From Xiphophorus maculatus (Eukaryota; Chordata; Actinopteri; Cyprinodontiformes; Poeciliidae), in the NCBI RefSeq assembly GCF_002775205.1, contig NC_036447.1, positions 29,262,245 through 29,326,244 on the forward strand: a DNA stretch of 64,000 bases. Reading direction: 5' to 3'. The translations under genes were made by a program, and so were the position numbers. Below the pieces are notes generated by a model. That model made no database searches, was not told the DNA's origin, and worked only from the letters and a program-made list of their open reading frames with translations. Below, piece after piece: positions 23,861-37,049 of this stretch. Numbering within the stretch: position 1 is the stretch's first letter; the number at the start of each line of letters is the position of its first letter.

Positions 23861-25439
23861 CACCGGGTTCAAAACTTTCTACTTTACCAGAACATCTGTC
23901 AAAACTAAATCTGAAATAACTCCCAATCATATTTCATGTGGAATGAATGATACTCTCAGTGCACATGGTGTGTTGTTTTTGTACAGTCACATGTTAACAG
24001 CCTTTCATTCATATTACAAAGAGCCCAGCCATGGATCCATTTTCACCTGAATATTTCAGCACTTTGTTGCACACAGTCCAGGCTGCCAGAAGGACAAAAT
24101 ACATTCCTATTCATAAAAAAAAATCTAACACTGCAGAGCTAAAATAGCATGCAACGCCCAACAACTTGATTCCTAAAGAGCAAACAGCTGCTGTTTGACT
24201 GCAGAGTACTGAGTGTCACCATTTTAAATTGTAAAAGAATATCATTTTAAACAGTAAGGACCATGATCGTTTGGCTAAAAACAAGACTTATTACAAGACA
24301 ATTAAGCACAAGAAAGGAGAAACATTCATCAAGGATCATTTGTTGGACATTCCAAGCTGACATCGACGAAATGTTTTGAAATGCAGAAAATTTCTGTGCA
24401 ACTTTTGCAGGAGGTTTTAGGCTAAAGGGGGGTACAAAACTTAACTCACGTATTCTGCTTAATTTTAAACCAATAAAAAAGTTATTGGTGTGAATTTCAA
24501 GGTCACTTAATGTTCTTCTAGATTAAGTTATTTATTTTGAACATTTTTGCCGACATCTTTATTCAGACATCCCTGTTCTGTTACTTCTGCCATGTGTGCA
24601 AATAATTTGACAAAGGTTGATCACATCTATCCTACCTGAGATATAAAAATGAATTTAATATGCAGGTTTTAAAAAAAAACAAGTTTTATGATATTACAAA
24701 GTCCCAAAGTGCATTACTTGGAGGTTGAGCAATTGATGCCTTGTAATAAATACTTAACTTTTTTTTTCTACAAACTTCTGACAACTATAACATCACATGT
24801 AAACATTACAGTTTCATTGTCTTTGTCAGTGATGCTCGTCACTAGAAACTAAATCTTTAGTGTTGTTTAAAGGGCTCAACCACTGCCTACTTAAACACTT
24901 TGTAACTTTACTTTTCGTGGCATCTACACGTATTCATCAGAGGGAAGAGGATTTTCTCCTGGCTGCAGACATAACAGCGATTTAGATATTGATCATCGTT
25001 AAAAAAAACAAAACAAAACAGATCTTTACATTTATAAGGCGTCGTGAAGACACATGGGCTACAATCCAGCCCATGTTAACCTGGTTAACCACATGCAGCT
25101 AGTCCAGTATGTTTCTCTGCTTAGTGCGTCTACATTTTGACATTTTTAAGGATTTAAATCGTATTTTACGGACATAAAGTGACTCGACTGGAGCGTTGTG
25201 AAGGCTGTGCAGAAGGAGAAATGAATATAGTTGAAGAAAGATGAGCAGAACTCCAGATATCCAGTTCATGCGCTCTTGTGATTAACTCCCCGCAGTTAGC
25301 ATGCTCGGGATGCTAGTGAGCTTTGTTCAGGAAAAAAAAACTCAAGTCAGACCGAGAGAATTAAACCAAAATAAGACTTTTCATGTTCTTTCAGAGCCCT
25401 TTAACACCACTTTCAAAATACTGCGTTAAGTTAGCGATG
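23260..25439. other. Noncoding stretch with GA microsatellite
   Basis: A 31-base AG-dinucleotide run lies at 23827-23857 and an A17 run near 23530. I see no exon. The segment grades into the CpG-rich block that begins near 25440. Confidence 0.5.
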
Positions 25440-25990
25440 CTAACGGATAGCCACCGAGCTAATGCTAGTTGATGCTAGGCCCCTCTGTTCACTGCTGAAC
25501 GGAGCAGTTGTGATCTTGCACTGGACTGTTTTTACCTGGTGGATGTGAAGAAGGAAAGAGCAGAAGCCTCCGCTAATTCCGTCGGGCCGCGTAGATCCAG
25601 GGCGATGTATCCATGGAAGCTCGACACTGGAAGCCAACGCTTGATTCCCTCCCTTCAGCAGCAGCAGAAGCAGTCGGCTTGCACCTGACTATCCGAGGCT
25701 AACGCGTTAGCACGACCGGTTAGATGAGCCAAAAACACCGCTAACGTTAGCTGCTCGCTTATACTGGGTGGTCTGCCCGAACCCTTGGCTCGGTTCTTGT
25801 AGAGTTCAGCTTATGGTGGTCTCGGGTCGTTACGAGGGGGAAAGCACACCGCTGAGACCAAACTGCGCGTCAGTTGCCGGTGTTTTTTAGCCGTTTACAG
25901 GCTCCTCAACAAGCGCCTGGTTTGCTCGTCTCTACCGACAGGAAAGAGTGGTTGTCGCGAGGTGATGACGTCACGGTTTTGTTTGCTCCA
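25440..25990 (-). promoter_or_regulatory. CpG-rich promoter with minus-strand noncoding exon
   Basis: GC and CpG rise between about 25440 and 25990. A perfect cAMP-response palindrome TGACGTCA lies at 25966-25973 and a second GTGACGTA at about 26003. On the minus strand an exon-like segment ends CACCAG at 25536, followed by donor GTAAAAAC. Its only ATG (25614) opens a 13-codon upstream frame ending at 25573, so the exon is probably untranslated. Inference: this is upstream of the 1028-1180 exon on the same strand and could be the distant noncoding first exon known for human FBXW7 isoform alpha. Confidence 0.5.
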
Positions 25991-26044
25991 CTGCGCCGCA
26001 ATGTGACGTAGTAATATTTATAAAAATAAAAAAAACAATTATAT

Positions 26045-26278
26045 TGCCATTATTATACGTTTAACGCATCACAATTCTTACATGGAGCCAGCAAGACACA
26101 GAATAAATATTATGTTAAAGAAATCTCATAGAAATTATACCTAGACGAATAAATGAATGATAATAACAATACTAGTAATAGTTGTCAGAATAAAAATTAA
26201 AATAAAGGTGCATACGGTGGTATAAAATGGCAGCAAAGTACAGAAAATAATCCATAGATATACATGTCAGGATATAAT

Positions 26279-26319
<41 letters not shown>

Positions 26320-29300
26320 CTGATTGGTGAATGTAAGTAACACTTCGCAGAATAGTTAGATTGCAGTGACAAGTAGATTTGCTACATTATCTTGAAAATT
26401 ATAAGAAAGTGTGAATTCAGTTTATTGATATTTTCAAAATGGAGTAAGGATGTAAACCAGAAAATAAAGTAAAAGTAAAAAGTGAACAAATCTTAAAACA
26501 AATACATTTTGTAATAAAGCAGTGCACTTTTAATATTTACTATACATAAAACGTAGATTTTGTCATAGTTTCAGTTCCAGCTGCTGTCTTTACTTATTAA
26601 AGGTTGTGAAGGTGAAAGGTCTTATAAGAAAACCCGTTCATCCTCTCCCTACCAAATCTCTCTAGCTCCATCAAGACATCAAGGAATTTCAAATAATCGT
26701 AAAACATGTCAAATCAGGCGGCGTTTATAGGAGTGTGTAAAAGTTTGAACCATTTACAATGTTCAGTCAGGATTTCCATGTAGCCCTGAGGCATTTTCTG
26801 CTTGTTCGACTTCACTTTCACTTAAAAATTTGTTTTCAATATAAACTTTTGGGCAAGATTTATTACAGTTCCACAGTTCATCCATAGTGGACAGCTTGTT
26901 GGATTCCTACAGTAAATAGTCGTGTTTTTGGTGTCAAAAAGAAGAAACTGAAAGAGCAAGAAGAGAGTTTGGAATTCAAATTGTGAAAATTTAAGGAAAG
27001 AAGCTTCACTTTGGTGTTGTTGCGCTGTCTGTGAAGCTATTCAACCTCTGGTCTGATGGTTTAGGGTGAAGAGTTCACATATAGAGAGGGTGCGGTGACA
27101 CCCTGCTTCTACACCTGCTGGCAAGAAAAAAAGGATGCTTTCAGAGGAAGGGAGTCGCCTGCTGGTAGTTTTCTGAGCAGATTTGACATGTTGTTGTCTT
27201 CCTGTCAGCTGCAGAGACCGCCTTCTGACCAAACAGCAGCGGAGGAGAGGAGAGTCTCATCCAGAACTCCACCTCAGTCTCTTTCAGTCTCCACTGTACT
27301 GACGCAGAAACGATTTGCTCAGGTTCACATGAGCTGCTTTGATGCAGATCTACTACTGCTGAAGATAAACATGAAGTTCTGGAATGGAAGGGAACTAAAA
27401 AGACAAATCAAAAGCATATAAATGACTGTAAAGGAGAGGCAAAACACTCTTTAGGAAACCAGATGAGAAGTCCAGAATCTTTATTTTTAAGCACTTTCAT
27501 TTGCTTGGACCACTGATCTACATAAACATACTAGCTCCATTACCCATAAAATTGCGAAAATTTAAATTACAAGAAAAACTAAATGGAAAAGGGCCAATTT
27601 TGAAGAAACACACGTTGTCCATATACCGTTTTGTGTTGGGATGAGGTGGTTTTTCAGACACATGGTAACATACTACTGACAGAAATGACAAAGAAGATGA
27701 CAGGAGGTCAAAGGAAGATGATGGTTTATATTTGCGTTGTTTTCAGACAATGTGCAGCTGACTCCACCAGAGCTCTCACTTCACCACACAGTTCATAAAA
27801 AAAATGTGTGTCATTTGAATGTGTTAAATAGGGCTGTCACAATAATCAATTGCATGATAAATTAAAACAAATTCAATAATTCCCATTGGCATGATTTGTT
27901 GTTTATGTCTTTTTTCTCTTTCAAACAAAAACTGGATGATAAAAGTCTTTAGTTTGGTGCTTTGGTCTCTGTGTGACAGAATCACTTCTTTAGAGATATT
28001 TCTTTGTTCATTTATTGTTTTTTTTAGCAGATTTACTTTTCAGGCATAAATCTCATACTAAATGTCTGTAATTAATGACAAAACTGTTGAGTAACTATCA
28101 GCTCACAGTCTGTAAATGAATCCAGCCAATCAATGACGGTAGATCTGTGCGGTCTTTAAGCTGTAGTTTACTTGAATATTAGGATTTAGTCAATTCTTTG
28201 TGCTTATTAGTGGATTAATGATTAATGAGTGATTGCAGACTTAACTATTCTTCACTAAAGAAGACAGCATGATTGTGAGATCCAGTTCTGCATCCTGACC
28301 AACACTCAGAGAGTCAAACTGGACAAGGTTTGTTAGTTTCATTTGAGTGGACGGGTCCTGAATTTCTTGAAGGATGCTACAATAACCTGAAACATCCAGC
28401 ATCACTTATTTTTACATGACAAATTAAGACAGTCAGAACATTGTGAATAAACATACAGACGACCCAGAAAGGGAGCAATTTGCATGATGCTTCCAAATTT
28501 ATAAACTCACGCACGCTGAAAAAGGCTTAACTCCTTTCAGCATTTTGAGCCTCCTTATATTCTTTTGTTTTCTTTTTTTTTTTAGTTGTGGATTAGCGTA
28601 CAGCTTAAGTTAAACATAGAGTGCCAGCATTGGTTAGGTTTGGCTTGCAGTAATTTTCATGCCCTGCCCGCGGATCCTCGGGGGAGAGTCTGAAACCCTG
28701 AGATATCACGAACGGCGAGCATGTGATCCTGGGAAGTGTGCAGCCGAGGCCAGCGTGGAGTCAGTGAGATGAAAAGCACACCCTGGAAACAAAGGAGGGC
28801 TGTTGATGTCCTCACTTTGTTCCCAAATGCTCTTAAACCAGGTATTTCGCGGTGGTTCATTTAGCTCTTGGTTCGCTGAGGAAGCCAGTCAGTTGCACTC
28901 CTAAAATTAGGGAGTATATTTGCGGACTGTTCCAGATGGATTCAGAAACAGATTGGCTAAAGAAAACCTGAAGGGGGAACATTTCACGTTCCTTGTGTTT
29001 GCATTTTACACAGTCTCAACTTTCCTGGAAAGCGATGCCATTCTTATTCTCCTGCTCTGCTCACGGTTATCATACAAATGCAGGACACGGCGCCTAGGTG
29101 TTAAAAGCACACACAAATCTGTCTGATGTTGTCCAAATCCTGTGGGAAATCATCTCTCTAAAGCCGGAGACAGGCTCAAAACAAAACCGAGGTGTAGTGA
29201 AGTCTTCTACCGTGACAAAAAACACACACGGATCCTCTGGTGTGTCATGTTTGCATCTGAAACGTTAACCAAGCTAACATCGTAGCTCCTTAAATCAAAC

Positions 29301-30520
29301 TATCAGGGAACACTGGTGTGTCTGGCAAACGTATAAAGTGATAACATAACTGGTAGCAACATCTGGGCAGACGCTGATTCAGTCAAAAAAAAAGGAACAA
29401 ACATGAACAAAATAGAATTCACAGAGAAAATAGGATTTCTGGTACCCATCCTCTGGAGAAAAACGTCTTATTTCTCTCACTCTTCTGTACGCTTCTTCTC
29501 TCACCTGGTGCAGTGAAAATTTGATGAAAATCAATCAGAAGTTGTGTTTAATGAGAAGCTGTAGCTTTGCCAGTCTGGCCACAATCAAATTCTTCCATAA
29601 AATGTTCTGCTTTCTGCAAGCAGCAACCAGAATGAGACCAGTTTTAGGAATGAGATTTGGTGCAATGGCAAATGTTAGGAGGAAAAGCAAAGCGGCCCTT
29701 TATCAAAAACATTCAAGAGAATATTATTTTTTAGGGTTACTAAAAACTTGAGGATAGAACATAATATGATAGATTTTCCAATAAACACCAAATAAAATTG
29801 GAGAATATTGGATCAGATTGAAAGTGAGTCGGGGGTCAGTTTTGTGTGAGCAGTGACTCAGGCCTGCGGCGCTGTGTTTGCAGCCAGAGCCTCGTTTCTC
29901 ATTTGTATTCATTGCTTTGGATTGTCTGTTCCCGCGCCCTCAGACCCTCCCCGGGTGTGAATGTAATCAGCTTTGCACAAACGGCCATCAGACGGTCAGA
30001 CTCAGAGAGGAAAGCAGACAGGCTCAGCAGCGGATTTTCAACACTGGACTGGACCAGACGCTGAAGCCCGAGGTTTAGAAACACTGGGATCGCTTGGAAA
30101 GTTCCAAATGTTGAAAAAGGACCAAATTTGGAAATTAGCGTTAGCATTTAATGAGGAAGAAAATAGTAAAATTGGGTGTTGCTGCCATCCATCTGTCTGT
30201 TCATCCATGTGTTCATTCATCTGTTCGTCCATCCATCCATCCATCCATCCATCCATCCATTGATAGATAGATAGGTTTGGATCATTATGGAGCCAGAGGA
30301 ATCTATCCAATGGGATTATAGGAGGGTTTTGTTGTGGAGCTATAGCAAACTGAAGGTCATCTTGGGAGGGCAAAGAGCTAAAAGCACGAGCCAAACGATG
30401 TGGAACCAAAGCCAGACTCAGGCTTGTGGGATTTATGTCACGAAACTCTATATAATGAAAGATCCATCCAACCAATAGTCTGCATGAAGGACAGCACAGC
30501 ACATCGTCTCTTCATCGGGA
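26045..30520. other. Intergenic stretch, AT microsatellite and repeats
   Basis: It carries an AT-dinucleotide run (26283-26317), a hAT-like end at 27832 (TAGGGCTGTCACAAT) and a CATC tetranucleotide run at 30228-30260. Two balanced-composition blocks (28640-28870, 28960-29160) have no coding frame. No exon is supported. Confidence 0.5.
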
Positions 30521-31507
30521 CACTTTAATCATGGAACTGAAGAGCTTCACAAGCCAAACAAAGCTCCACACGTTTTATATTTACAGAAATGTCACAATAA
30601 CACATTTTGGCAGTGAAATATTTACAGTGCGAGTTCACGTCCGACACTGCCTGAATCGGAAAGAACTCACATCTGCATCAGTGTTTACTCGTTCACATCC
30701 GACAACTTTTACAGGCAAAACCGGCGGGGAAGAAAATCTGTGAGAAGCATCAGGCGATCGGAGGAATTTAGTCCAGATATTCATCTGGTACCTCTTATCT
30801 GATCAACAGTCGCTGTTTAGCGGGCCGCTTCGGCGAAGTGGCCAATAATTTATCAAAAGCCTCGGAAGCCGGAGTCTCATCGCTTCGACGACTCAGAGAC
30901 TTAGAATAAAAACGATCTCTGTGTAAATCCAGAGCTGTTCTGCAAACGATAACAAACAGATGTTCTCCGTCATGCCTGCCCACAGTCATTACAACCTGCA
31001 GCTGGAGGGAGTCATGTAACATTTGAGCAAGAGGAAAAGCCACCGGGGGAGCAGTGAGCAGTTGTCTGGAAGGGTTGGGGAAGGTTATTTTCCCATTACA
31101 CGCCGAGCTGAACACACACAGACCAACTGTGTGAATCTAGAGACACCGAGGACACATTTGGTTGAGATTTTTTTTTTCATCCCCTGTGTTTTATGTGTAA
31201 AAGATCAGTTGAAATGTGCATTGAAACACTGTGCGTGGATCTGAATGAAACACATTGAACAAAGCGTAAGTAATGACATCGTTAGTAGCAGTTTATCTCC
31301 ACCGAGGGACGACCAGGAGGCATTGCTCCATCCGAGCTCTGAGGTGCAGCTCCTTAGAGACGGACGCTTCGCTGCGCCGTGTCCAGCGCATCACTGTTGT
31401 CTCCTGACTGGAAATGAGCACCTCCGGATTGGGGAGAAACGGTCAAGAAAGAGTTAGAATATGAAAGATGGAAGCAAAGCACGGCCTGGGATGTGTCATC
31501 CTCTAAC
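30505..31507 (-). other. Possible 3' untranslated exon of TMEM154
   Basis: On the minus strand a good acceptor (CTCCATTACAG) ends at 31508 and a polyadenylation-type signal ATTAAA lies at 30529-30524. If TMEM154 exon 7 uses its donor at 34600, joining here gives the codon AGT and then TAG, so the protein would end ...MEKNS. The 106-codon minus frame at 30795-31115 in this exon has no recognised domain. The alternative is termination inside exon 7. Confidence 0.3.
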
Positions 31508-34021
31508 CTGTAATGGAGAAACAAAAGGAGCAAGAGTCAGACCTGGACTGAAAGGTTAAAAACAGGCATGTGGAGTTTAAATGAGCAACAAAAACACCCG
31601 CATCCATAAAAAAATTCCTGGTAATTCACATTGGAGGTTATTTGGTCATTGAATATCTGGGAATGGCTAAAATTAGCGATTACAACAGGCATGCACACTT
31701 GCAAGTGTGGTGCAACCTAACCCTGGAACGGTGCTGCTTTACTGGAAGCATAATGGCTAATTTTGAGTATTTGAATAATAGAGTATCTGGTGAAAGTACA
31801 AGTATCCAAGTACTCTGGTGACAAGTACAGCTTTCCTCTGACTACAGATCATTTCCACCCATCGGTTTGATGGAATTTTAGGAATAATTATGATAGAATT
31901 ATGGGATATTATTAGATGAACAACTTTCTCTTAGATGGAGAGACAGGAAGCTCAGTCTGTGGCAGTGGCAGCTAGTAATGGTGCTTCAGGTGGCAGCTGC
32001 TGGAAGCTGACACAGCTTAGTAATGTCAGCATGTGAAAACTGCCATTTACTCCATCAAGTAAGAGCCAGTGAAAATAGTACAAGTCTTAATAACCAATTT
32101 GTGACCTCTTTATTTTTTGCTTTGGTTTTGCAGTGAACAGATTCTTCGTTTTCTTCCTGCTCAACACATTTTCGCTTCAGTTGGCGGTTCGGTTCCCATC
32201 GAGTGGAGGGAACAGGTTGAAACTCGACCAGTTTGACTCTGAAATACTCAAACGGAAATGTTTACCTCTGGTTTTTAGGATTGTCTGTTTATGAGGTTAG
32301 TGTTGGACTGAAGTGTTTCTTATTTTGAAAAAAATTCTCTTGCTTAACTTGCTTCGGGAGGGGAAAAAAAACACCTTAAAAGCAGGTTCAGCCACAGTTG
32401 ATTTGCTTCTTTTGCTCCCTAATGTGAAGCTCTGTTTTGCATTTGCTCTGCATATTAGGGCCATTGTAGATAGAAAAAGAAGAGGAGTGAATTTCCACCA
32501 AAAATCCCAGAAATGTTTAGATTAATCTCAGAAAGTTTTGAGAAAAAATAAGGACATTTCCAACCTTGAAAAGTTGAAAATTTGCTACAAAAAAAACCAA
32601 ACTTTCAATTTCAAAAGTCAAAAAAATGTCTTAGAAAATTCTGTTTTTTCCAGAATATTTCTGAGATTAATCTAAAAATTTGACTTACTCCTTTTTTTCC
32701 CCTTAGCTACAAGCAGTCGTAGTTTTGCTTGAGTATTTCCTGGGTACTGGGTATTTCCCAGGTTTGACCAACAGAGCACAGCTGCTGCAGAGGATGGCAT
32801 CGCATTGTGCAACAGCGGCAACAGCATCACGTATACTTCTGTTTTGAGATCTGTTACATAACCCCGTGTGTGTACAAAGAGGCGGCTAACCTTTAGTCGG
32901 CTTTGGGAGCAAAAGCCTGGGAAAAAAAACAGCCTGTAAACGAGATTGGTCAACAGTCAGCCGACTGGACCTTGACCTCACTTCCCAGCGCTTCCAGTAA
33001 AGCAGCACCGTTCCAGGGTTAGGTTGCACCACACTTCCAAGTGTGCATGCCTGTCGTAATCGCTAGCAGATGTCAGGAGGGCTTGTGCTCCCAGACACAA
33101 GAGATGACGAAAGTGTCCACAGTTCGCTGGTCACAGCCAGGCCCAAAAGCAGCAGTGTGCATCACAACAAACACATCACAGTGACAGTGTGGGTTTATTG
33201 TGCCAGAACCTGCATGTTATTAATTCGCTGGGACATGGGGAGTGCTGCTAATAGTCGATATTTAGGGCTTCTGGGGCTGCAGCTTGTCGCTTCATTGATC
33301 ATTTTTCACTCTGTGGCTGTTCTAAATAAACCGCTTTTCCATAAGGACTAGAGGAATTTGAAAATGTCCATAAATGCATTTTTATAATATCTATCCATAT
33401 TCTCTATTATTTGGATTAGTAAATACATTGGAAGTCTCAAGTTTGACCATTCCTTCAGCTCTGTCCTTCAAGACGTCAGACTGTCTTTCAATGATTAACA
33501 GTTTCTCAGGCTTTTAGGGTATTTTTGTGTTTTTCCGTTCAGTTTTACTGCTTTTTAAAATCATTTTCAGTTAATTTTCAGAAAATCATTTCTTTTTTTA
33601 CTATTTGTTCAGCTTTCTACCTCCGTCATTCAGAGATCAAGTAAATTTAGACTTTTAGGCATTCTCTTTTTGATTGGATTAGGCATTCTTTCCAGTTTTT
33701 TCAGTTAAAGCTGCAGTAGGGAACTTTTATGAAAATGTTGTGGTTTTTTAATTTTTTTTTACAACTGTAACATGGAAAGATAATCTATGACAACACACAT
33801 GGAGTTCCTGTGTCTCCTCCTCGTGGTCCCTCTCTCACATTACACCCACATGCAGATGCTGAAGCTCGCAGCTCCGCCCCACGGAGAACCCCCCACCCCC
33901 CCGCCCCACCCCCCCCCTTAAGAATATGACATATAAAAAGACTGAAATAAAAACGGAGTTACAGAAATAAAACTCAAAATAAAATAAAATAAAACATCAT
34001 TATGAAATAAATTAATGAATA

Positions 34022-34058
<37 letters not shown>

Positions 34059-34571
34059 TATAAATTCTGAGATAAACAAATAAAATAAGTACAACTGATT
34101 CCCATTAAAATATATTTTTAATATAATTTTTTTTTATGTCATAAATGTTTTTGCTTATATCTTTGATTTAGTGATCAAAACCAGGTCATTGTTTGTCATT
34201 TGCCTGCAACGCAATCACTTTATCACAGATTGATAAAGATATATAAACAGTTATTTATAAAGAACTAAATGTTTAACTGCATGTCCAAGTTGTTTTTGTT
34301 TTGTTTTTTTTACATGATCGCAGTTTTTACAGGTGGCAGATGCCTCGGAAAGCTGTGATCAGTTTTTACAGAGCAACACTGACCTCTGCTGGACAAACTA
34401 TTTCATCACACAGAGCTGCCAGAGAGAAGCCAGGAAAATATTCCCCACCATAAACATTTCCTTCATGAAGTCCAGGTTTACATGGAGAAATAGTTAGGTG
34501 AGTAAATGTGGTGATTTATTTTTGACAGGAAACGCTTACAACTATAACCTCTCGTTTATTTATGACTCTTG
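31508..34571. other. Noncoding stretch 3' of TMEM154 exon 7
   Basis: It contains a one-ended copy of the AAAGCTGCAGTA MITE from 33709, a C-rich run at 33889-33917 (G-quadruplex motif on the minus strand) and an AAT microsatellite at 34022-34058. A palindromic pair GATTACAACAGGCATGCACACTT (31679) and its near-inverse at about 33038-33062 is 1.4 kb apart and looks like the inverted ends of one element, with CACTTGCAAGTG-like cores. Confidence 0.4.
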
Positions 34572-34677
34572 TTACTGTAACAAAAATAGATGAAACCTAC
34601 TGTTTTTCTCCATCCACTGGTCCAGTTCGTCCATTTCCAGTTCCAGCACAGATGGCACGTCTTCTTCGAACATTGGC
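34572..34677 (-). CDS. TMEM154: TMEM154 exon 7, conserved acidic tail
   Basis: The acceptor is GTGTGTCAG after a run of about 30 bases of alternating GT. A CAAAC word at about 34713 is a plausible branch site. The conserved FEED...DELDQWMEKN block is encoded here. Two endings are possible. Reading through gives ...SRFHLFLLQ and TAA at 34574-34572, with AATAAA about 15-20 bases further on. Using the donor GTAGGT at 34600 would join a downstream exon. The human protein continues with a further ADFECLP-type segment that I could not find. Confidence 0.8.
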
Positions 34678-37013
34678 CTGACACACACACGCACACACAC
34701 ACACACACGCGGTTTGCCTTCAGAAAACCTCGGAGGATTGCGAGAAACATTTCAGACGTTTATTCTGACCACAAGAGTAGCACACCAGCTAGGTTGCATT
34801 AACAGGAAATTACAGCACCAGGGTAACGTTTTTGCAGAACCGTGGACAGAAAAGATCTTTTTGCCTGATAGCCGACAGCAGACGGTTCAACTTACATAGG
34901 GACCTTCTCTGAGCTTGGTCCGTCTAAGTGTGGGTCTTCTTTTGTAAGCTCTGGAAGAGAGGCCAAAAAGATAAGGTCACTTTTAGCACAACAAAATAAA
35001 AAAACAAAAACAAAACAGAATTACTGTCACAAATCTAGAAAAGTTACACTTGTTTTGACTGATACCGTTTGTACGGTTTGATCATAACCTCTGGTTTGAC
35101 TTTGGGGTAAACTGAAGGACTGAAATGAGCAAATATCAGGAAAGCCCTACATGTTAGTCTAGTTAATTAAAACTAACAAAATAATGACTGAAATGGAGAA
35201 AATAATTTGTTAACTGAAATAGAAACCAGCGATTGGTGGGGAAAGGCTAACAGGGACTATATGGTGCATTTGTAAAACTAGCTAAAACATACTGAAGTTG
35301 TAGATGCAATATCCTTCGTTTTTGTGTTCATTTCACATCAATTCGAAATGCTAAGAAATAGATTAATTCATTTCCCACCCACCCAATAATTGAATTCATT
35401 TTTAAAAAATGAATTCAATTCATTTTTGAATTGAATTGAGTATTCATTACCCATTTGATAATTACGTAATCACAACACAATATTTTGACCTTTTGAAAGT
35501 ATTTTTGAATTACAAATGAACCAAAGTGTGAAAAAAACTATTTAACTAGTAATAACTAATACGAACTAGCAAACACACTCTAAAAACTAATGAAAGCTAA
35601 CAGAATTACACAAAACAAAATAAAACTAAGCTACAATGAAGAGCCCAAAACTATAATAACCCTGGTTCTAAATGAACATGGCATGTTATTTTCAACAGGA
35701 CTGTGGAAACTCAACACAATAACTATAGGTTGCATAAATCTGACCTCTGTGGAAGAGTGGTAGGAAGGTACAGAAGAAGCTGCTCTCCTCAAATATGAGA
35801 CCAAAATGTAACTTTTTGTAAGACAGGAAGGTAACAATGCATGGAGGTGGCTGACCACACCATCCAGTGAAGCATGGCAGTGGCTGCATTATGCTGAGGT
35901 GCATTTCTTCATTTGAGATTGAAAAGCTAGTTAGAGTCAACAGGGAGACGTGAGACGCTAAAGCAGGGGTCTCAAACTCGCGGCCCGCGGGCCAACTGCG
36001 GCCCTCGGGACGATAGTTTGTGGCCCCCGCCTTAATATGAAAGTTTAACGTTAGTGCGGCCCGCAAGTTTGATATAATTGGCACTTTTCAGTGTTGTGTG
36101 CGGAGCTGAGTATATTGCTCTCGGGGGCGGGACATCGGCCGGGCCTATTTGCATTTTCTATTTGTCATTATTTGCATGCGGTACATGAGCAATTTCCGCG
36201 GCTGCTCCCGCTTCACGTGCTTCAGCATCCAGTCTAGACCCGGAAGTTGCTGATCAGTGTAACGTAATTAAGGTTAGGCGCTGTAACGCTTGGGTTGTGT
36301 TTAAGGGAGGAGAGGAGGCGGCAGATTCGTCAGGACGGTCAAAAACTCACAACCACACTGGTACTGGGAATTCCACAGTGTTGTCCTTTAATAAATACGC
36401 TCTTCACCAACCTTACAAAGCCGGTTGAACGGCTGCTATATTATCAGACATGAAAATTGAGCAGCGTCCAAACAACCCGTAACATTACTGAAAAGTTAGG
36501 GAGCTAACATGTCCGTCTAGCACGTTTCTCCCACGCTCTCTACAGAGAAGCCGTGGCGCATACTTCTGACATCATTAGCAATACTAGGGTATCTTAAAGA
36601 GACACTACACAATTACGGCTGTTACAGCGCCTGACTACGGCCAAATATGGTAATAGGCAATCAGAAAGGTTCGGCTGAGGAGACCGTGTGTGTGAATGCG
36701 GCCCAGCCTCACCCAGACTCTACCTACAGCGGCCCCCGGGTAAATTGAGTTTGAGACCCCTGCGCTAAAGCCAGGACAGTCCTCTAACGGAATCTGTTAC
36801 AGCTGAATGTTGGGCGTAGAACATCAGTCCTGAACATCCAACCAGAGCCGCAGCAAAAGGTTCAGATCAAAACATTCATGTTTAAATCTCCTGGACCAAA
36901 GTCTAATGAAGATTTTTAACATTTGAAATGCACAGTTGTAGCTGAAGGAAGCTGTGGCTCTCCCTACATCACAGGGTTAAATACATATGCACACCACACT
37001 TTTCAGATTTTTG

Positions 37014-37049
<36 letters not shown>

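Larger units (their letters stand above)
35640..37015 (+). mobile_element. Tc1-like element remnant split by a hAT insertion
   Basis: Before 35964, the plus strand reads VKHGSGCIMLR-like (35865-35895), the Tc1 '[11 protein letters not shown]' region. After 36770 the text resumes with a NQSRSKRF-like stretch and an AAATACATATGCACACCACAC-type end, then an A-run. The remnant lies in TMEM154 intron 5-6. Confidence 0.6.

Noticed and set aside
30795..31115. 106-codon minus-strand frame
   Set aside because: No recognised domain. It fits better within a possible 3' untranslated exon of TMEM154.
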